Shown: piece after piece, positions 20,732-30,011 of the stretch
Position numbering within the stretch: the stretch's first letter is position 1
How the letters are laid out: each line of letters opens with the position of its first letter
From: Kutzneria buriramensis
GTDB lineage: Bacteria; Actinomycetota; Actinomycetes; Mycobacteriales; Pseudonocardiaceae
Length of the DNA stretch: 64,000 bases
Assembly: GCF_003387475.1 (NCBI RefSeq)
Contig: NZ_QUNO01000019.1
Coordinates: 182,239 to 246,238, forward strand
Direction of reading: 5' to 3'
Made by a program: the position numbers and the translations under genes
Notes under the pieces: generated by a model
Database searches by the model: none
What the model was told of the DNA's origin: nothing
Seen by the model: only the letters and a program-made list of their open reading frames with translations

Positions 20732-21334
20732 ATGATCGATAGCTCGGCGGCGGGTAGAGACTTCGGGTACGTGTTGCGGACGTCAGATCCGCACGTCGAG
20801 TGCTTGAACGGCCATCGCCTCGGGCTTGCCGGGTCGGTCCGCTACTTCAGCCATGGCCTGAATCTGCACGCGACGGCGTGCGTGCTGTGCACCGAGCTAA
20901 GTCTGGACCGTCCGGCGTGGTTCGCTGTCGATCACACCGTGGTGCGGCGAGCCGGCGAGGCGCCGCCACGGCTCCAACTCGGGGTCGAGTTCGTCATGTA
21001 CCCGCCGCGTGCGACCGGAGGGGTTGGTGAGTTTCGGCTGCACTTCGAGCAGAAGCCGGCGGCACGGGTTCGGGTGCAGATGTGCGCGGTCGACCGGCGA
21101 GGTGTCATCGCCCTGGTGGAGGTGAAGCCGTCGCATCGGCGTCGGCGGATGGCGACTGTGCTTGTCGCATGCGTGCTGGCTCGTGGTCCAGGGTTCGCCT
21201 GGTCGACAGTGACAGTGCCGGCGGATGCTCCGGCGCGGGCGTTCTGCGCGTCGCTGGCCGCGCAGCACGAACCTCGGTTCGGGGAGCCGGGCTACTGCTC
21301 GCACATGTTGCGCGCAAATGGGGAGTGCGGCTGA
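20732..21334 (+). CDS. Hypothetical protein with GNAT-like C-terminal half
   Basis: This protein of 200 residues is not clearly assignable. The N-terminal part has a possible zinc-ribbon-like pattern (CLNGH and later CVLC). The C-terminal half (VIALVEVKPSHRRRRMATVLVA, shown approximately) resembles the acetyl-CoA-binding strand and R-R-x-x-A loop of GNAT acetyltransferases. There is no Shine-Dalgarno sequence and a -10-like CATAAT ends 8 bases upstream, so translation is probably leaderless. Confidence 0.6.
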   Translation: MIDSSAAGRDFGYVLRTSDPHVECLNGHRLGLAGSVRYFSHGLNLHATACVLCTELSLDRPAWFAVDHTVVRRAGEAPPRLQLGVEFVMYPPRATGGVGEFRLHFEQKPAARVRVQMCAVDRRGVIALVEVKPSHRRRRMATVLVACVLARGPGFAWSTVTVPADAPARAFCASLAAQHEPRFGEPGYCSHMLRANGECG

Positions 21335-21838
21335 GCGTCCGGCGGCCGGTCTACTGCCTGCTTTGGGTGGCTGCGGGGCCGACGGGCAGCGCGGGCTTGA
21401 CACTGACCATCGTCCGCAAAGGACGGCGGCTCGGCAGGACCGCCACTGCCACTCGATTGCGAGCGCAGCGATGGCGCCGACCTCGAATCCGACGGCATCG
21501 CGTAGAAAACCTTCGTGGGGGGAGTGAATACGTCGCCGCGCGGCGCTTCGCTGGCCAGGACTTGGTTGAAGTTCGACACTATGCCTGTCGGACGCCGGAG
21601 TCGTGGATTGCTGGCCTTCACTGTCAAATGGTGAAGCGCCACAGGGAATGTGTGCATTGCGAGCGTCGCCTATGGGATGCGAGGGTGGCGCGGCCACACG
21701 GTTCTGATCCGCACCGGGTGAAGCGCTGCCACCTCCGAGCCGCCGAGACTGACCGCGGGCAGGAAGCGTTCACCACCCTCATCCACGAGCCGGCCTCCGG
21801 CGCGCCCCTGGGGATGAGCCTCGCAGGCAGGACACGAC
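21335..21838. other. Region with no convincing gene
   Basis: Open frames cross these 504 bases on both strands, but their translations are Arg-, Cys- and Ser-rich with no recognisable fold, and none has a good start signal. Base composition is less GC-biased at third positions than in neighbouring genes. It may be decayed coding sequence plus the promoter of the P-type ATPase gene. Confidence 0.35.
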
Positions 21839-24601
21839 ATGCATGACTTCGGTTCACCTGTCGGAGACGCCGACAGGGGCACTCCCGCGTGGCACGCTCG
21901 GCCGGCCGAGGACGTCGCCGAGCAGCTGTTCGTCGATCCGGAACGTGGCCTCGACACTGCCGAGGCCACGCGCCGGCTGGCCGAGTACGGGCCCAACGAG
22001 ATGGCGACCGATCCGCCACCGAACATGTGGGCGGTCGCCCGGGGTCAGGTGGCCAACCCCATGAACATCATGCTGCTGATGGTCTGCGTCGCCAGTTTCG
22101 CGATCGGGCAGGTGCCGACGGGTCTGGTCGTGCTGGGCCTGGTGACGTTCAACGTGGTCATGGGCACCAGCCAGGAGCTGAAGGCCCACGCCAGTGTCGA
22201 GGCGCTGGCGCAGGTCCAGGTTCCCCGCGCCCGGGTTCGCCGCTCGGGAAAGGTCGTGGAGGTCGAATCCACCAAGCTGGTGCCGGGCGACATCGTGCTG
22301 CTGGAGGCCGGTGACGTCGTTCCCGCCGACGGGCGGATCATCTCGTCGGTGGCGCTGGAGACGCAGGAAGCCGCGCTCACCGGCGAGAGCACGCCGGTGG
22401 CCAAGGACGCCACGACCTTGTCCGAGGGGGAGACGGAGCTCGGCGACCGCACGAATCTGGCGTTCCAGAGCACGCAGGTCACCCGGGGCACGGCGACGGT
22501 CGTGGTCACCGCGACCGGCAGGGCCACCGAAATGGGGCGGATCGCCGGCATGGTCACGGCGACGCGGCGGGCCCGGTCGCCACTGCAACGCGAGCTCGAC
22601 GGGATGACCAAGGTGTTCGGGGTCGTCGCGTGGCTGTCGGTGGCATTGATCGCCGTCGTCGGCGTCGCACGGGGACAGCAGCTCGGCACCCTCCTGCTGC
22701 TGTGCGTGTCCACCGCGATCTCGGCGATACCCACCGGACTGCCGACCTTCGTGCAGGCGATGCTGTCGTCCGGCGCGCGGCGCCTGGCCGAGTCCAAGGC
22801 GGTGGTCACGTCGCTCGCCGATGTCGAGACCCTTGGCGCGACGACGGTCATCAACACCGACAAGACCGGCACGCTGACACTGAACGCGATGACGGTCACC
22901 ACGATGCAGGCCGGCGGTGAGTGGTACCGGATCGAGGGCCCCGGCTATCGGAAGACCGGTGCGATTCTGGGCGTGGCAGGGGCGCGGCCGCCGGACTTCC
23001 GGCGCCTGGCCCTCGGGCTGGCGCTGTGCACCGATGCCACCGTCGCCGACGACGGGACGGTGATCGGGGACCCCACCGAAGCGGCGTTGGTGGTGCTGGC
23101 CGCGAAGATGGGCGTCGACGCGGTCGAGACGCGGGAGGCGATGCCGCGGCGCGCCGAGGTCCCGTTCGACTCCACGTACAAGTTCATGGCGACGTTCCAC
23201 GACCGTTCGGGCCTGCTGGCCGGCGGCATCCTGCGCAAGCCGCACTTCGTCACGGTGAAGGGCGCCCCGGAGGTCGTGCTGGCACGCTGCGATCGAGCAC
23301 TGTGGCGCGGTCTCGAGGTCCCGATCGACGTTGCCCGCCGGGATGTCGAGGCCGCGAACCGGCAGCTCTCCGAGCGTGGACTTCGGGTGCTCGCGTTCGC
23401 CGCCCGCGATCTCGACGCCGCCAGGATGCCCGCGACGCTGGCCGATCCCATGGGCGCGGTCGGCGGCCTCGTCTTCGTGGCACTCGTCGGGATCGTGGAC
23501 CCACTCCGCCCCGAGGCCAAGCGGGCGGTGGACGTCGCCCTGGCCGCCGGGATCGACATGCGGATGATCACCGGCGACCACGCCGTCACGGCCCGCGCGA
23601 TCGCCGACGAGCTCGGCCTCGGCCCCGGCGTCGTCACCGGCGCCGAGCTGCACCGGCTCGGCGACGACGAGCTGGTGCGCAGGCTTCCCGACCTGCATGT
23701 CTTCGGGCGCGTGGCGCCGGAGGACAAGTTGCGGCTGGTGCGACTGATGCAGGAGTCGGGGGAGGTCGTGGCGATGACGGGCGACGCCGTCAACGACGCG
23801 GCCGCGCTGAAGCAGGCCGACGTCGGCGTCGCCATGGGCAGCGGTTCGGAGGTGTCGAAGCAGGCGGCGAAGATCGTGCTGACCGATGACAACTTCGCCA
23901 CCCTCGTGCGGGCCGTCGACCTGGGGCGCGACATCTACCGGCGGATCTCCTCCTACGTCCGGCTGCAACTGACGATCTTGTCGTCGGTGCTGCAGCTGAT
24001 GGTGTACGCCACCGTCCTCGACATCAACCGGGGCGTCGCCCTGTTCCCGCTCCAGCTGTTGTTCTGCAAGTTCTTCGTGGTGATCACGGTGGTGATCGGG
24101 TTCATCGTCGACGTTCCCGATCCCGGCGTGATGCGAATGCCGCCGCGCCGGCCCGGGACGACGATCGTCAACCGGCCGCAGGTCGTCCGCTGGCTCGTCA
24201 GCGGGTTCGTGCTCGCCGGTCTCGCCCTTGCCGTGCTCGTCTGGGGACCCGACACGCCGAGCACCACGCAGCCGTCCGTCTCGATGACGATGGTCTTCGC
24301 GATCATCTCGCTCAGCGCGGTCAACATCGGCCTGGTCATGCGCCGTGAACGCCAGGCGCCGTGGTCGCCTCCGGTGTTCCCGTACCTGGGTTGGATCGTC
24401 CTCGGCTGGCTGCTCACGTGGGCGGCCGTCGAACTGACCATGTTCCAGCGCCTGCTCAGCACCGTCTCGCTGAGCGGAGCGCAGTGGACGGTCGTGATCG
24501 CGCTGTCGCTCATCGTGCCGGCCGGTGTCGGTGTCGACAGGGCAATCCAGCTGTCGCGATCCTCGCGGTCAACTCGGCCGGCCGCCCAGCACACGGAGTA
24601 G
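21839..24601 (+). CDS. P-type cation ATPase with atypical ion-site and hinge motifs
   Basis: This protein of 920 residues has P-type ATPase architecture: actuator motif LTGEST, phosphorylation motif DKTGTLTLN and about ten helices. Two motifs deviate. The helix-4 ion-site motif normally PEGLP is PTGLP, replacing the metal-binding Glu by Thr, and the hinge normally GDGVNDAPAL is GDAVNDAAAL. It may carry a different ion from the second P-type ATPase at 30 kb, which is canonical (PEALP and GDGVNDAPA). The ATG at 21839 matches the domain start. The 3' end overlaps the convergent lipid-kinase gene by 33 bases. Confidence 0.88.
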   Translation: MHDFGSPVGDADRGTPAWHARPAEDVAEQLFVDPERGLDTAEATRRLAEYGPNEMATDPPPNMWAVARGQVANPMNIMLLMVCVASFAIGQVPTGLVVLGLVTFNVVMGTSQELKAHASVEALAQVQVPRARVRRSGKVVEVESTKLVPGDIVLLEAGDVVPADGRIISSVALETQEAALTGESTPVAKDATTLSEGETELGDRTNLAFQSTQVTRGTATVVVTATGRATEMGRIAGMVTATRRARSPLQRELDGMTKVFGVVAWLSVALIAVVGVARGQQLGTLLLLCVSTAISAIPTGLPTFVQAMLSSGARRLAESKAVVTSLADVETLGATTVINTDKTGTLTLNAMTVTTMQAGGEWYRIEGPGYRKTGAILGVAGARPPDFRRLALGLALCTDATVADDGTVIGDPTEAALVVLAAKMGVDAVETREAMPRRAEVPFDSTYKFMATFHDRSGLLAGGILRKPHFVTVKGAPEVVLARCDRALWRGLEVPIDVARRDVEAANRQLSERGLRVLAFAARDLDAARMPATLADPMGAVGGLVFVALVGIVDPLRPEAKRAVDVALAAGIDMRMITGDHAVTARAIADELGLGPGVVTGAELHRLGDDELVRRLPDLHVFGRVAPEDKLRLVRLMQESGEVVAMTGDAVNDAAALKQADVGVAMGSGSEVSKQAAKIVLTDDNFATLVRAVDLGRDIYRRISSYVRLQLTILSSVLQLMVYATVLDINRGVALFPLQLLFCKFFVVITVVIGFIVDVPDPGVMRMPPRRPGTTIVNRPQVVRWLVSGFVLAGLALAVLVWGPDTPSTTQPSVSMTMVFAIISLSAVNIGLVMRRERQAPWSPPVFPYLGWIVLGWLLTWAAVELTMFQRLLSTVSLSGAQWTVVIALSLIVPAGVGVDRAIQLSRSSRSTRPAAQHTE

Positions 24602-25903
24602 CGCGACGACCGTGGCCCACGTTCCGGACGGCAGTGTCGCCGCCGGGGACGTGCCCGGTGCGTCGCGGGGTACGCGGACCCGCAGTGCGTCAGGCAGGAT
24701 CCGGAAACGCAGCGGAGGCGCGAGCCACGTCGCTTCGCCGTCGATGCTCGCCTCGATCAGGGGGCGCCCGGAGTCCACCACGAACTCCGGCGCCGACCAC
24801 GACACGTAGCCGGGGAATCGTGAGATCCTGCCCGCCAGCTCGGCCGAGATCAGCGCCGGCACCTGCGCGGCTCGGTTCGCCGTCACGGTGACGATGCCGA
24901 GCGTTCCGGCGTCGAGGCGCTGCCGGGTGCCGAACCCGCTCAGGTGCTCCAGCCGGTACGGGTTGTTGGAGACGAGCACGAGATCGGCCGACTCGCGACG
25001 GGTTCCGTCGGGCAGGGCGAATCGCAGATCCGGGCGTTGCGCGTCCGGACCGAGCAGATCGGGCAACTGCCGCACCACCGTCGCCGCTTTGGCGTCTCGG
25101 TAGGCGGGGGACTGGACAGCGGTCGCGAAGACCCCCAGCGAGACGTTGTTGACGAAGACCCGCTCGTCGAGCTCGGCCAGGTCGACGCGCCGTTCGACGG
25201 CGTCGCCGAACGCGGCCAGCGCTGCGGGCACGTCGTCGCGGTCCAGCCCGAGGTCGAGCGCGAAGTGGTTCCGGGTGCCCGCAGGGACGCAGACGAACGC
25301 CACGCCGTGCCGGCGTGCCACGTCGGCGACCATTGCCTGGGATCCGTCGCCACCTGCCATTCCGAGCACGTCCGCACCGTTTGCGACCGCCTGCTCGGCC
25401 AACGCCCGCAGGTCGTCGCCCGGCCGCAGTTCGACGGGCTCGACCCCGAGGGCGCGGGCCTTGGCGGCCAGGCCGAACCGGCTGGCCTTCCCGCCGCCGG
25501 AGCGTGGGTTCATCAACAGGACGCCATGGCGCGCCGGCGCGGTCCGGCTGACGGCACGGGCGGGTGTGTGCCCCAATGCGGCCCTGGTCGCGCCCGCGGA
25601 CAGCGCGACCAGGACGGCCACCACCAGGACCCACAGGTACGCGCGCAGGTCCGGCAGGGCAGCGGTGGCGGCCAGCGCCAGCACGGCGATCGCGGCGGCC
25701 GGAATACGGCGCCATCCCCGACGGACCAGCGCCGCCCACGCGGCGGCGATCGCGCAGCCGACGAGCAGGACGGCGGCGATCAACTCGAGCGGATCGCGCA
25801 ACAGCACGGAAACCGTGAGGACGAGCGGCGCGACACCGGTGGCCAGCGCGACCAGCGCGAAACCGCGCCGTGCCGCAGGGGAGCGAACCACGTACCGGGC
25901 CAT
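24569..25903 (-). CDS. Membrane-anchored diacylglycerol-kinase-family lipid kinase
   Basis: This protein of 444 residues has four to five N-terminal membrane helices (residues about 10-115) followed by a DAGK/YegS-type catalytic domain: NPRSGGGK, the nucleotide motif AGGDGSQ and the VPAGTRNHFALDLGL segment. Such enzymes phosphorylate diacylglycerol or related lipids, or transfer in phosphatidylinositol synthesis. AGGAGGG lies 10 bases upstream of ATG 25903; two in-frame GTGs at 25906 and 25909 are alternatives. The fused membrane domain is common in actinobacterial members. Confidence 0.85.
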   Translation of the reverse strand: MARYVVRSPAARRGFALVALATGVAPLVLTVSVLLRDPLELIAAVLLVGCAIAAAWAALVRRGWRRIPAAAIAVLALAATAALPDLRAYLWVLVVAVLVALSAGATRAALGHTPARAVSRTAPARHGVLLMNPRSGGGKASRFGLAAKARALGVEPVELRPGDDLRALAEQAVANGADVLGMAGGDGSQAMVADVARRHGVAFVCVPAGTRNHFALDLGLDRDDVPAALAAFGDAVERRVDLAELDERVFVNNVSLGVFATAVQSPAYRDAKAATVVRQLPDLLGPDAQRPDLRFALPDGTRRESADLVLVSNNPYRLEHLSGFGTRQRLDAGTLGIVTVTANRAAQVPALISAELAGRISRFPGYVSWSAPEFVVDSGRPLIEASIDGEATWLAPPLRFRILPDALRVRVPRDAPGTSPAATLPSGTWATVVALLRVLGGRPS

Positions 25904-26076
25904 CACCACACCACCCTCCTGCCGGCGGCCAACACTGTTCCCGAGCCCGCCGCGGCGGGCTTCACCCGGCGCGGGCGAGGCTTGGAGCCTGTCCGGCGTG
26001 GCTTCGTCGCGCGAGGCGCCTGATTCACCCGGCCGGGATGAGCAGCGGGCCGTGGCGGCGTCCTAGCGTCGGGCAC

Positions 26077-26727
26077 ATGGAGGAGCCTCAGGGCCCGACG
26101 GTCTCACCGGGTGGCGCGGAACCGTCGGCGACATTCCTGCCCTCGCTGGAGGAATGGGCCCGGTCGACAGCGGGCCGGCTACTGGCGGAGCTGCCGCGGA
26201 GATGGGCGCACAGCCAGGGTGTGGCGCGCAAGGCCGAAGACGTCGCCCTCGCCCTCGAACCCGCGGACCGGCCAATGCTGATCGCCGCGGCGTGGTTGCA
26301 TGACATCGGATATGCCGCCGTGCTGCGGAAGTGCGGATTGCACCCGCTCGACGGCGCGCGCTACCTCGCCGCGCTCGGTGTCCCCGGCAGGGTATGCGGA
26401 CTGGTGGCCCATCACTCGGGAGCGGCATCGGTCGCCGCGCTGATGGGCCTTGGCCACCAGCTCGCGGAGTTCCCGGACGAACGCGGCCCGGTCCGGGACG
26501 CGCTGTGGTACTGCGACCTGACCACGAGCCCCGACGGCCTGCCCGTCTCGTTACGGACTCGGACGGTGGAGCTGTGCGCACGGCGGGGTCCCGACGATCC
26601 CGTGGTGCGGGCGCTGGCGGACAACGGTGCGGAGCGGGCGGGTGCGGTTCGCCGGACCGAGTCGCTGTTGTGTCCCGTCCTGTCCGGCCAGAACAGGGAC
26701 TCGGGACATGGCCGACGAAACGGCTGA
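26077..26727 (+). CDS. HD-domain phosphohydrolase-like protein
   Basis: This protein of 216 residues has an HD domain in the middle: first His in RRWAHSQGVARKA, the HD pair in AAAWLHDIGYA, a later HH pair (GLVAHHSGA) and the last Asp in LWYCDLTTSPDG. These metal-binding residues are those of HD-family nucleotide or phosphoester hydrolases. ATG at 26077 gives the best N-terminus. Its 3' end overlaps the next gene by 20 bases, suggesting co-transcription. The substrate is unknown. Confidence 0.8.
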   Translation: MEEPQGPTVSPGGAEPSATFLPSLEEWARSTAGRLLAELPRRWAHSQGVARKAEDVALALEPADRPMLIAAAWLHDIGYAAVLRKCGLHPLDGARYLAALGVPGRVCGLVAHHSGAASVAALMGLGHQLAEFPDERGPVRDALWYCDLTTSPDGLPVSLRTRTVELCARRGPDDPVVRALADNGAERAGAVRRTESLLCPVLSGQNRDSGHGRRNG

Positions 26728-27208
26728 GCGGACTGCCGGGCGGCGCCGGGCTTCGGGAATCTACGGGTCGATCGTGACCGCGGCCACCCTGACCGCGGCG
26801 GGCGGGCAGTTGCCCACTCTGCCCCTCGCGGTCGCGGTCGTGGTCACGCTCCTGGTCTACTGGACAGCCGAGGAATACGCGGAACTGCTGGGCGAGCACG
26901 TCGACGACGGCAAGTTACCCGGGATGGCGCAGATCTCCGCGGAACTGCGCAGGACCTGGCCCATGGTGACCGCGTCCTACGGCCCGCTCGCCGCGCTCCT
27001 GCTGGTTCGGTTGGCGGGCGCCTCACCGGTGACCGCGGCCAACGCAGGGCTGGCCGTCGCGGTAATGCTGTTGGTGTACCACGCGTGGTCGGCGGCGCGG
27101 GTCGCCCGGCTGCGGGGGCCGGCGCTGATCGGGGCGACCTGTGCGGCCGGGCTGCTCGGCGTCGTCATGATCCTGCTGAAGAACCTCGTTCTGGTTCACC
27201 TGCACTGA
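26708..27208 (+). CDS. Four-helix membrane protein of unknown function
   Basis: This protein of 166 residues has about four hydrophobic segments (for example VAVVVTLLVYWTAEEYAELLGEH and a C-terminal AAGLLGVVMILLKNLVLV, both approximate). The charged YWTAEEYAELLGEH after the second helix could be functional. No named family is certain. It overlaps the HD-protein gene at its start and the convergent SulP gene at its end (44 bases). Confidence 0.7.
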   Translation: MADETAERTAGRRRASGIYGSIVTAATLTAAGGQLPTLPLAVAVVVTLLVYWTAEEYAELLGEHVDDGKLPGMAQISAELRRTWPMVTASYGPLAALLLVRLAGASPVTAANAGLAVAVMLLVYHAWSAARVARLRGPALIGATCAAGLLGVVMILLKNLVLVHLH

Positions 27209-28901
27209 AGGGAATCCAGTCGGTGTTCCGCTCCTCGCGGAACGCGGCGACGGCGGAGTCGATGGTGGGGTAGAAATGGGCGGGATCGAGGGCACGGGTC
27301 AGCTGGTAGCGGTCGATCTTGCGCCGCACCGGATCCTTCAGCTCGGCGAGCACCAGGTGGGCGCCGCGCTTGTTGAGCTCCTCGGCGAGGTCGCGCAGCA
27401 TGTCGGCCGCAGTGGTGTCCACATCGGTCACCGGCTCGGCGGCCACGACGATCCAGTGGGGCGCGGGGCTTGTCGCCGCCAGCCGGCGGATCTCGTCGCG
27501 GAACGTCTTGGCGTTGGCGAACATCAGCGGCGCGTCGAACCGGAAGATCACCAGGCCGGGCAGCCGGAGCGCGCGCGGGTAGGAGCGCACGTCGTGGAAG
27601 CCGGGCAGGTTCTCGACCTTGCCGAGCACCGTCTGGTAAGGACGCCAGGCGTGCCGGAACACGTTCAGGATCGACAGGCCCACCGCGATCGCGATCCCGG
27701 GCAGCACACCCAGCAGGGCGACTCCGGCCAGTGCGGCGGCCGACAGCGAGAACTCGGTGCGTCGCTGCCGCCACAGCCGCGCTGTTCCCGGCACGTCGGC
27801 CAACGACAGCGCCGCGGTGATCACGATCGCGGCGAGTACGGGCTGGGGAAGGTTCCGGAACAGCCCGGGCACGAAGACGATCGTCACCGTGATCAGCGCG
27901 GCGCCGACGACTCCGGCCAGCTGGGTCCGCGCCCCGGCCTGCTGGGCGACCGCGGTCCGCGAGCCGCTGGTGCTGACGGGAAACCCCTGGAAGAGCCCGG
28001 CCGCCAGGTTCGCCGCTCCGATTCCGGCCATCTCCCGGTTGCCGTGGATCTCCTGCCCGGTGCGCACGGCGAACGCCGAGGCCGTGGAGATCGTGTCCGC
28101 CAGCGACACCACCGCGATGCCCAGCGCTCCGGCGAACAGCGGCCCGAGATCCGAGAGGCGCACGTCCGGGATGGTCAGCGGTGGAAAGCCGCCCGGCAGG
28201 ACACCGACCAGCTGCACGCCGTGCGCTGCCAGGTCGAACAGCGGCGCCGCGGCGATCGCGAGCAGGACGACGACCAGGACTGCGGGGATCTTGCGCAGCC
28301 AGTGTTGCAGCACCAGGATCGCCGCGATGCCGCAGACTCCCACCGCGGCGGCCGCGCCGACCACCTCGCCGCCGGCGATTCCCCGCGCCACGGCGCCGAT
28401 CTCGGCCATGAGACCGTCCGCCTCGACGCTGAACCCACACAGCTTGGGCAACTGGCCCACCACGATGGTGAGCGCCAGCCCGTTGAGGTACCCGATCATC
28501 GTGGGCTTCGAGATGAGATCGGCGATGAAACCGAGCTTCGCCACCGCCGCGACGAGCATGATGGCCCCGACCGTGATCGCCAGCATCGACGCGAGCGCGA
28601 CGGCGCGCGCCGGATCGCCGCGAGCCGCGCCCAGCGGCAGGATCGTCGCGGCGATCATCGGCCCGAGCGCGGAATCCGGACCCAGCACGAGGATCCGCGA
28701 CGGTCCGAACACCGCGTAGCCCAGCAGACACAGGATGGACGTGTACAACCCGGTGATCGCGGGGAGCCCGGCGAGTTCCGCGTAGGCCATGCCCTGCGGC
28801 ACCAGCAGCGTCGTGAGGACGACACCCGCGACGACGTCCTTGGCCAGCCAGCTGCGCCGGTAGGACCTGATCTGCCGCAGACCGGGGATCCACTGGGACA
28901 T
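27165..28901 (-). CDS. SulP-family anion transporter with STAS domain
   Basis: This protein of 578 residues has the SulP membrane domain (VPQGMAYAELAGLPAITGLY is the signature, with 12-14 helices) and a C-terminal STAS domain (about 440-560, including VIFRFDAPLMFANAKTF). It probably moves sulfate, bicarbonate or another anion, driven by a cation gradient. ATG at 28901 is preceded by AAGGGA at a spacing of 6; the frame is open further upstream. It is divergent from the PPK2 gene, leaving about 160 bases of shared promoter. Confidence 0.9.
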   Translation of the reverse strand: MSQWIPGLRQIRSYRRSWLAKDVVAGVVLTTLLVPQGMAYAELAGLPAITGLYTSILCLLGYAVFGPSRILVLGPDSALGPMIAATILPLGAARGDPARAVALASMLAITVGAIMLVAAVAKLGFIADLISKPTMIGYLNGLALTIVVGQLPKLCGFSVEADGLMAEIGAVARGIAGGEVVGAAAAVGVCGIAAILVLQHWLRKIPAVLVVVLLAIAAAPLFDLAAHGVQLVGVLPGGFPPLTIPDVRLSDLGPLFAGALGIAVVSLADTISTASAFAVRTGQEIHGNREMAGIGAANLAAGLFQGFPVSTSGSRTAVAQQAGARTQLAGVVGAALITVTIVFVPGLFRNLPQPVLAAIVITAALSLADVPGTARLWRQRRTEFSLSAAALAGVALLGVLPGIAIAVGLSILNVFRHAWRPYQTVLGKVENLPGFHDVRSYPRALRLPGLVIFRFDAPLMFANAKTFRDEIRRLAATSPAPHWIVVAAEPVTDVDTTAADMLRDLAEELNKRGAHLVLAELKDPVRRKIDRYQLTRALDPAHFYPTIDSAVAAFREERNTDWIPFSAGEPERGSSAGS

Positions 28902-29061
28902 GGCCAATCCCTTCAGCGGACGGACGGTGGTGACCATGCTAGCCGGCACGCCCGCACCTCTCCCGGGGAGCTGGTCCTCATCGGAGGAGACGAAAGACCC
29001 TCGACAGAACGGAAAAATCCGCCGAGCCTCGATCGGAGGCCGAAACCGAGGAGGCGTCGTG

Positions 29062-29997
29062 ATGAACGACGTGCGAGCCAAGAGGATCGCGAACTTCATC
29101 GAGCCACTGCGCGTCGAGCCGGGTTCGAAGGTCAGGCTGGCCAAGGACTTCGACCCGGCCTTCAAGGCCGGGGTCACGAAGAAGCGGGACGGCCGCGAGC
29201 TGTTGCGGACCGGGGTCGAACTGCTCGCCGAGTACCAGCGCAGGCTGGCCGCGGAGAACACCCGTGGGGTGCTGTTGTGCCTTCAGGCGCTCGATGCCGG
29301 CGGCAAGGACGGCACCATCCGGCACGTGATGAGCGGGGTCAACCCGCAGGGCGTGAAGGTGAGCAGCTTCAAGGTCCCCTCGGCCGAGGAACTCGACCAC
29401 GACTACCTGTGGCGCTACGCGTGCCGGCTGCCCGCCCGCGGTGAGATCGGGATCTTCAACCGGTCGCACTACGAGGAGGTCCTCGTGGTCCGGGTGCACC
29501 CGGAGAACCTGGACCGGCAGCGGCTTCCCGGCGCCTCCGCGGGCAAGAACCTGTGGGCCCGTCGGTTCCGCGAGATCAACGACTGGGAGCGGTACCTGAC
29601 CGACAACGGGTTCTCCGTGGTGAAGCTCTTCCTCAACCTGTCGTGGGAGGAACAGCGCGCGCGGTTCCTGAGGCGGATCGACGTGCCCGACCGCAACTGG
29701 AAGTTCTCCGCCGCCGACATCCGGGAGCGGCGGTTCTGGAAGGACTACCAGCACGCGTTCTCCGAGATGCTGTCGGCGACGAGCAAACCCTGGGCGCCGT
29801 GGTACGTGATCCCGGCGGACCGCAAGTGGTTCGCACGCCTGTGCGCCGGCGCCGTGCTGGCGCACACGTTGATGGAGCTCGATCCTCAGTACCCGCGTGT
29901 GAGCGACGAGGCTCGTGACGAGCTGAGCAAGGCCAGGGCGGAGCTCGAGGCCGAGGAGCAGCCTCCCACGACGGCGGGCGGTTCACGCCGAGCCTGA
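29062..29997 (+). CDS. ppk2: Polyphosphate kinase 2 family protein
   Basis: This protein of 311 residues has the PPK2 core: Walker A QALDAGGKDGTIRHV, a Walker B-like FNRSHYEEVLVVRVHP and the lid-type RRIDVPDRNWKFSAADI, with a WAPWYVIPADRKWFARL C-terminal motif. PPK2 enzymes move phosphate between polyphosphate and nucleotides. ATG at 29062 follows GAGGAGG by 7 bases; GTG at 29059 is in frame but too close. It is 14 bases upstream of a P-type ATPase gene, so an operon that couples polyphosphate-derived energy to ion pumping is plausible. Confidence 0.9.
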   Translation: MNDVRAKRIANFIEPLRVEPGSKVRLAKDFDPAFKAGVTKKRDGRELLRTGVELLAEYQRRLAAENTRGVLLCLQALDAGGKDGTIRHVMSGVNPQGVKVSSFKVPSAEELDHDYLWRYACRLPARGEIGIFNRSHYEEVLVVRVHPENLDRQRLPGASAGKNLWARRFREINDWERYLTDNGFSVVKLFLNLSWEEQRARFLRRIDVPDRNWKFSAADIRERRFWKDYQHAFSEMLSATSKPWAPWYVIPADRKWFARLCAGAVLAHTLMELDPQYPRVSDEARDELSKARAELEAEEQPPTTAGGSRRA

Positions 29998-30011
29998 GAG
30001 GAGATGACGAG

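Noticed and set aside
21082..21846. A 254-codon plus-strand frame crossing the gap before the first P-type ATPase gene
   Set aside because: It starts inside another gene, has no start signal and shows no domain. Most of it is more likely non-coding or decayed.
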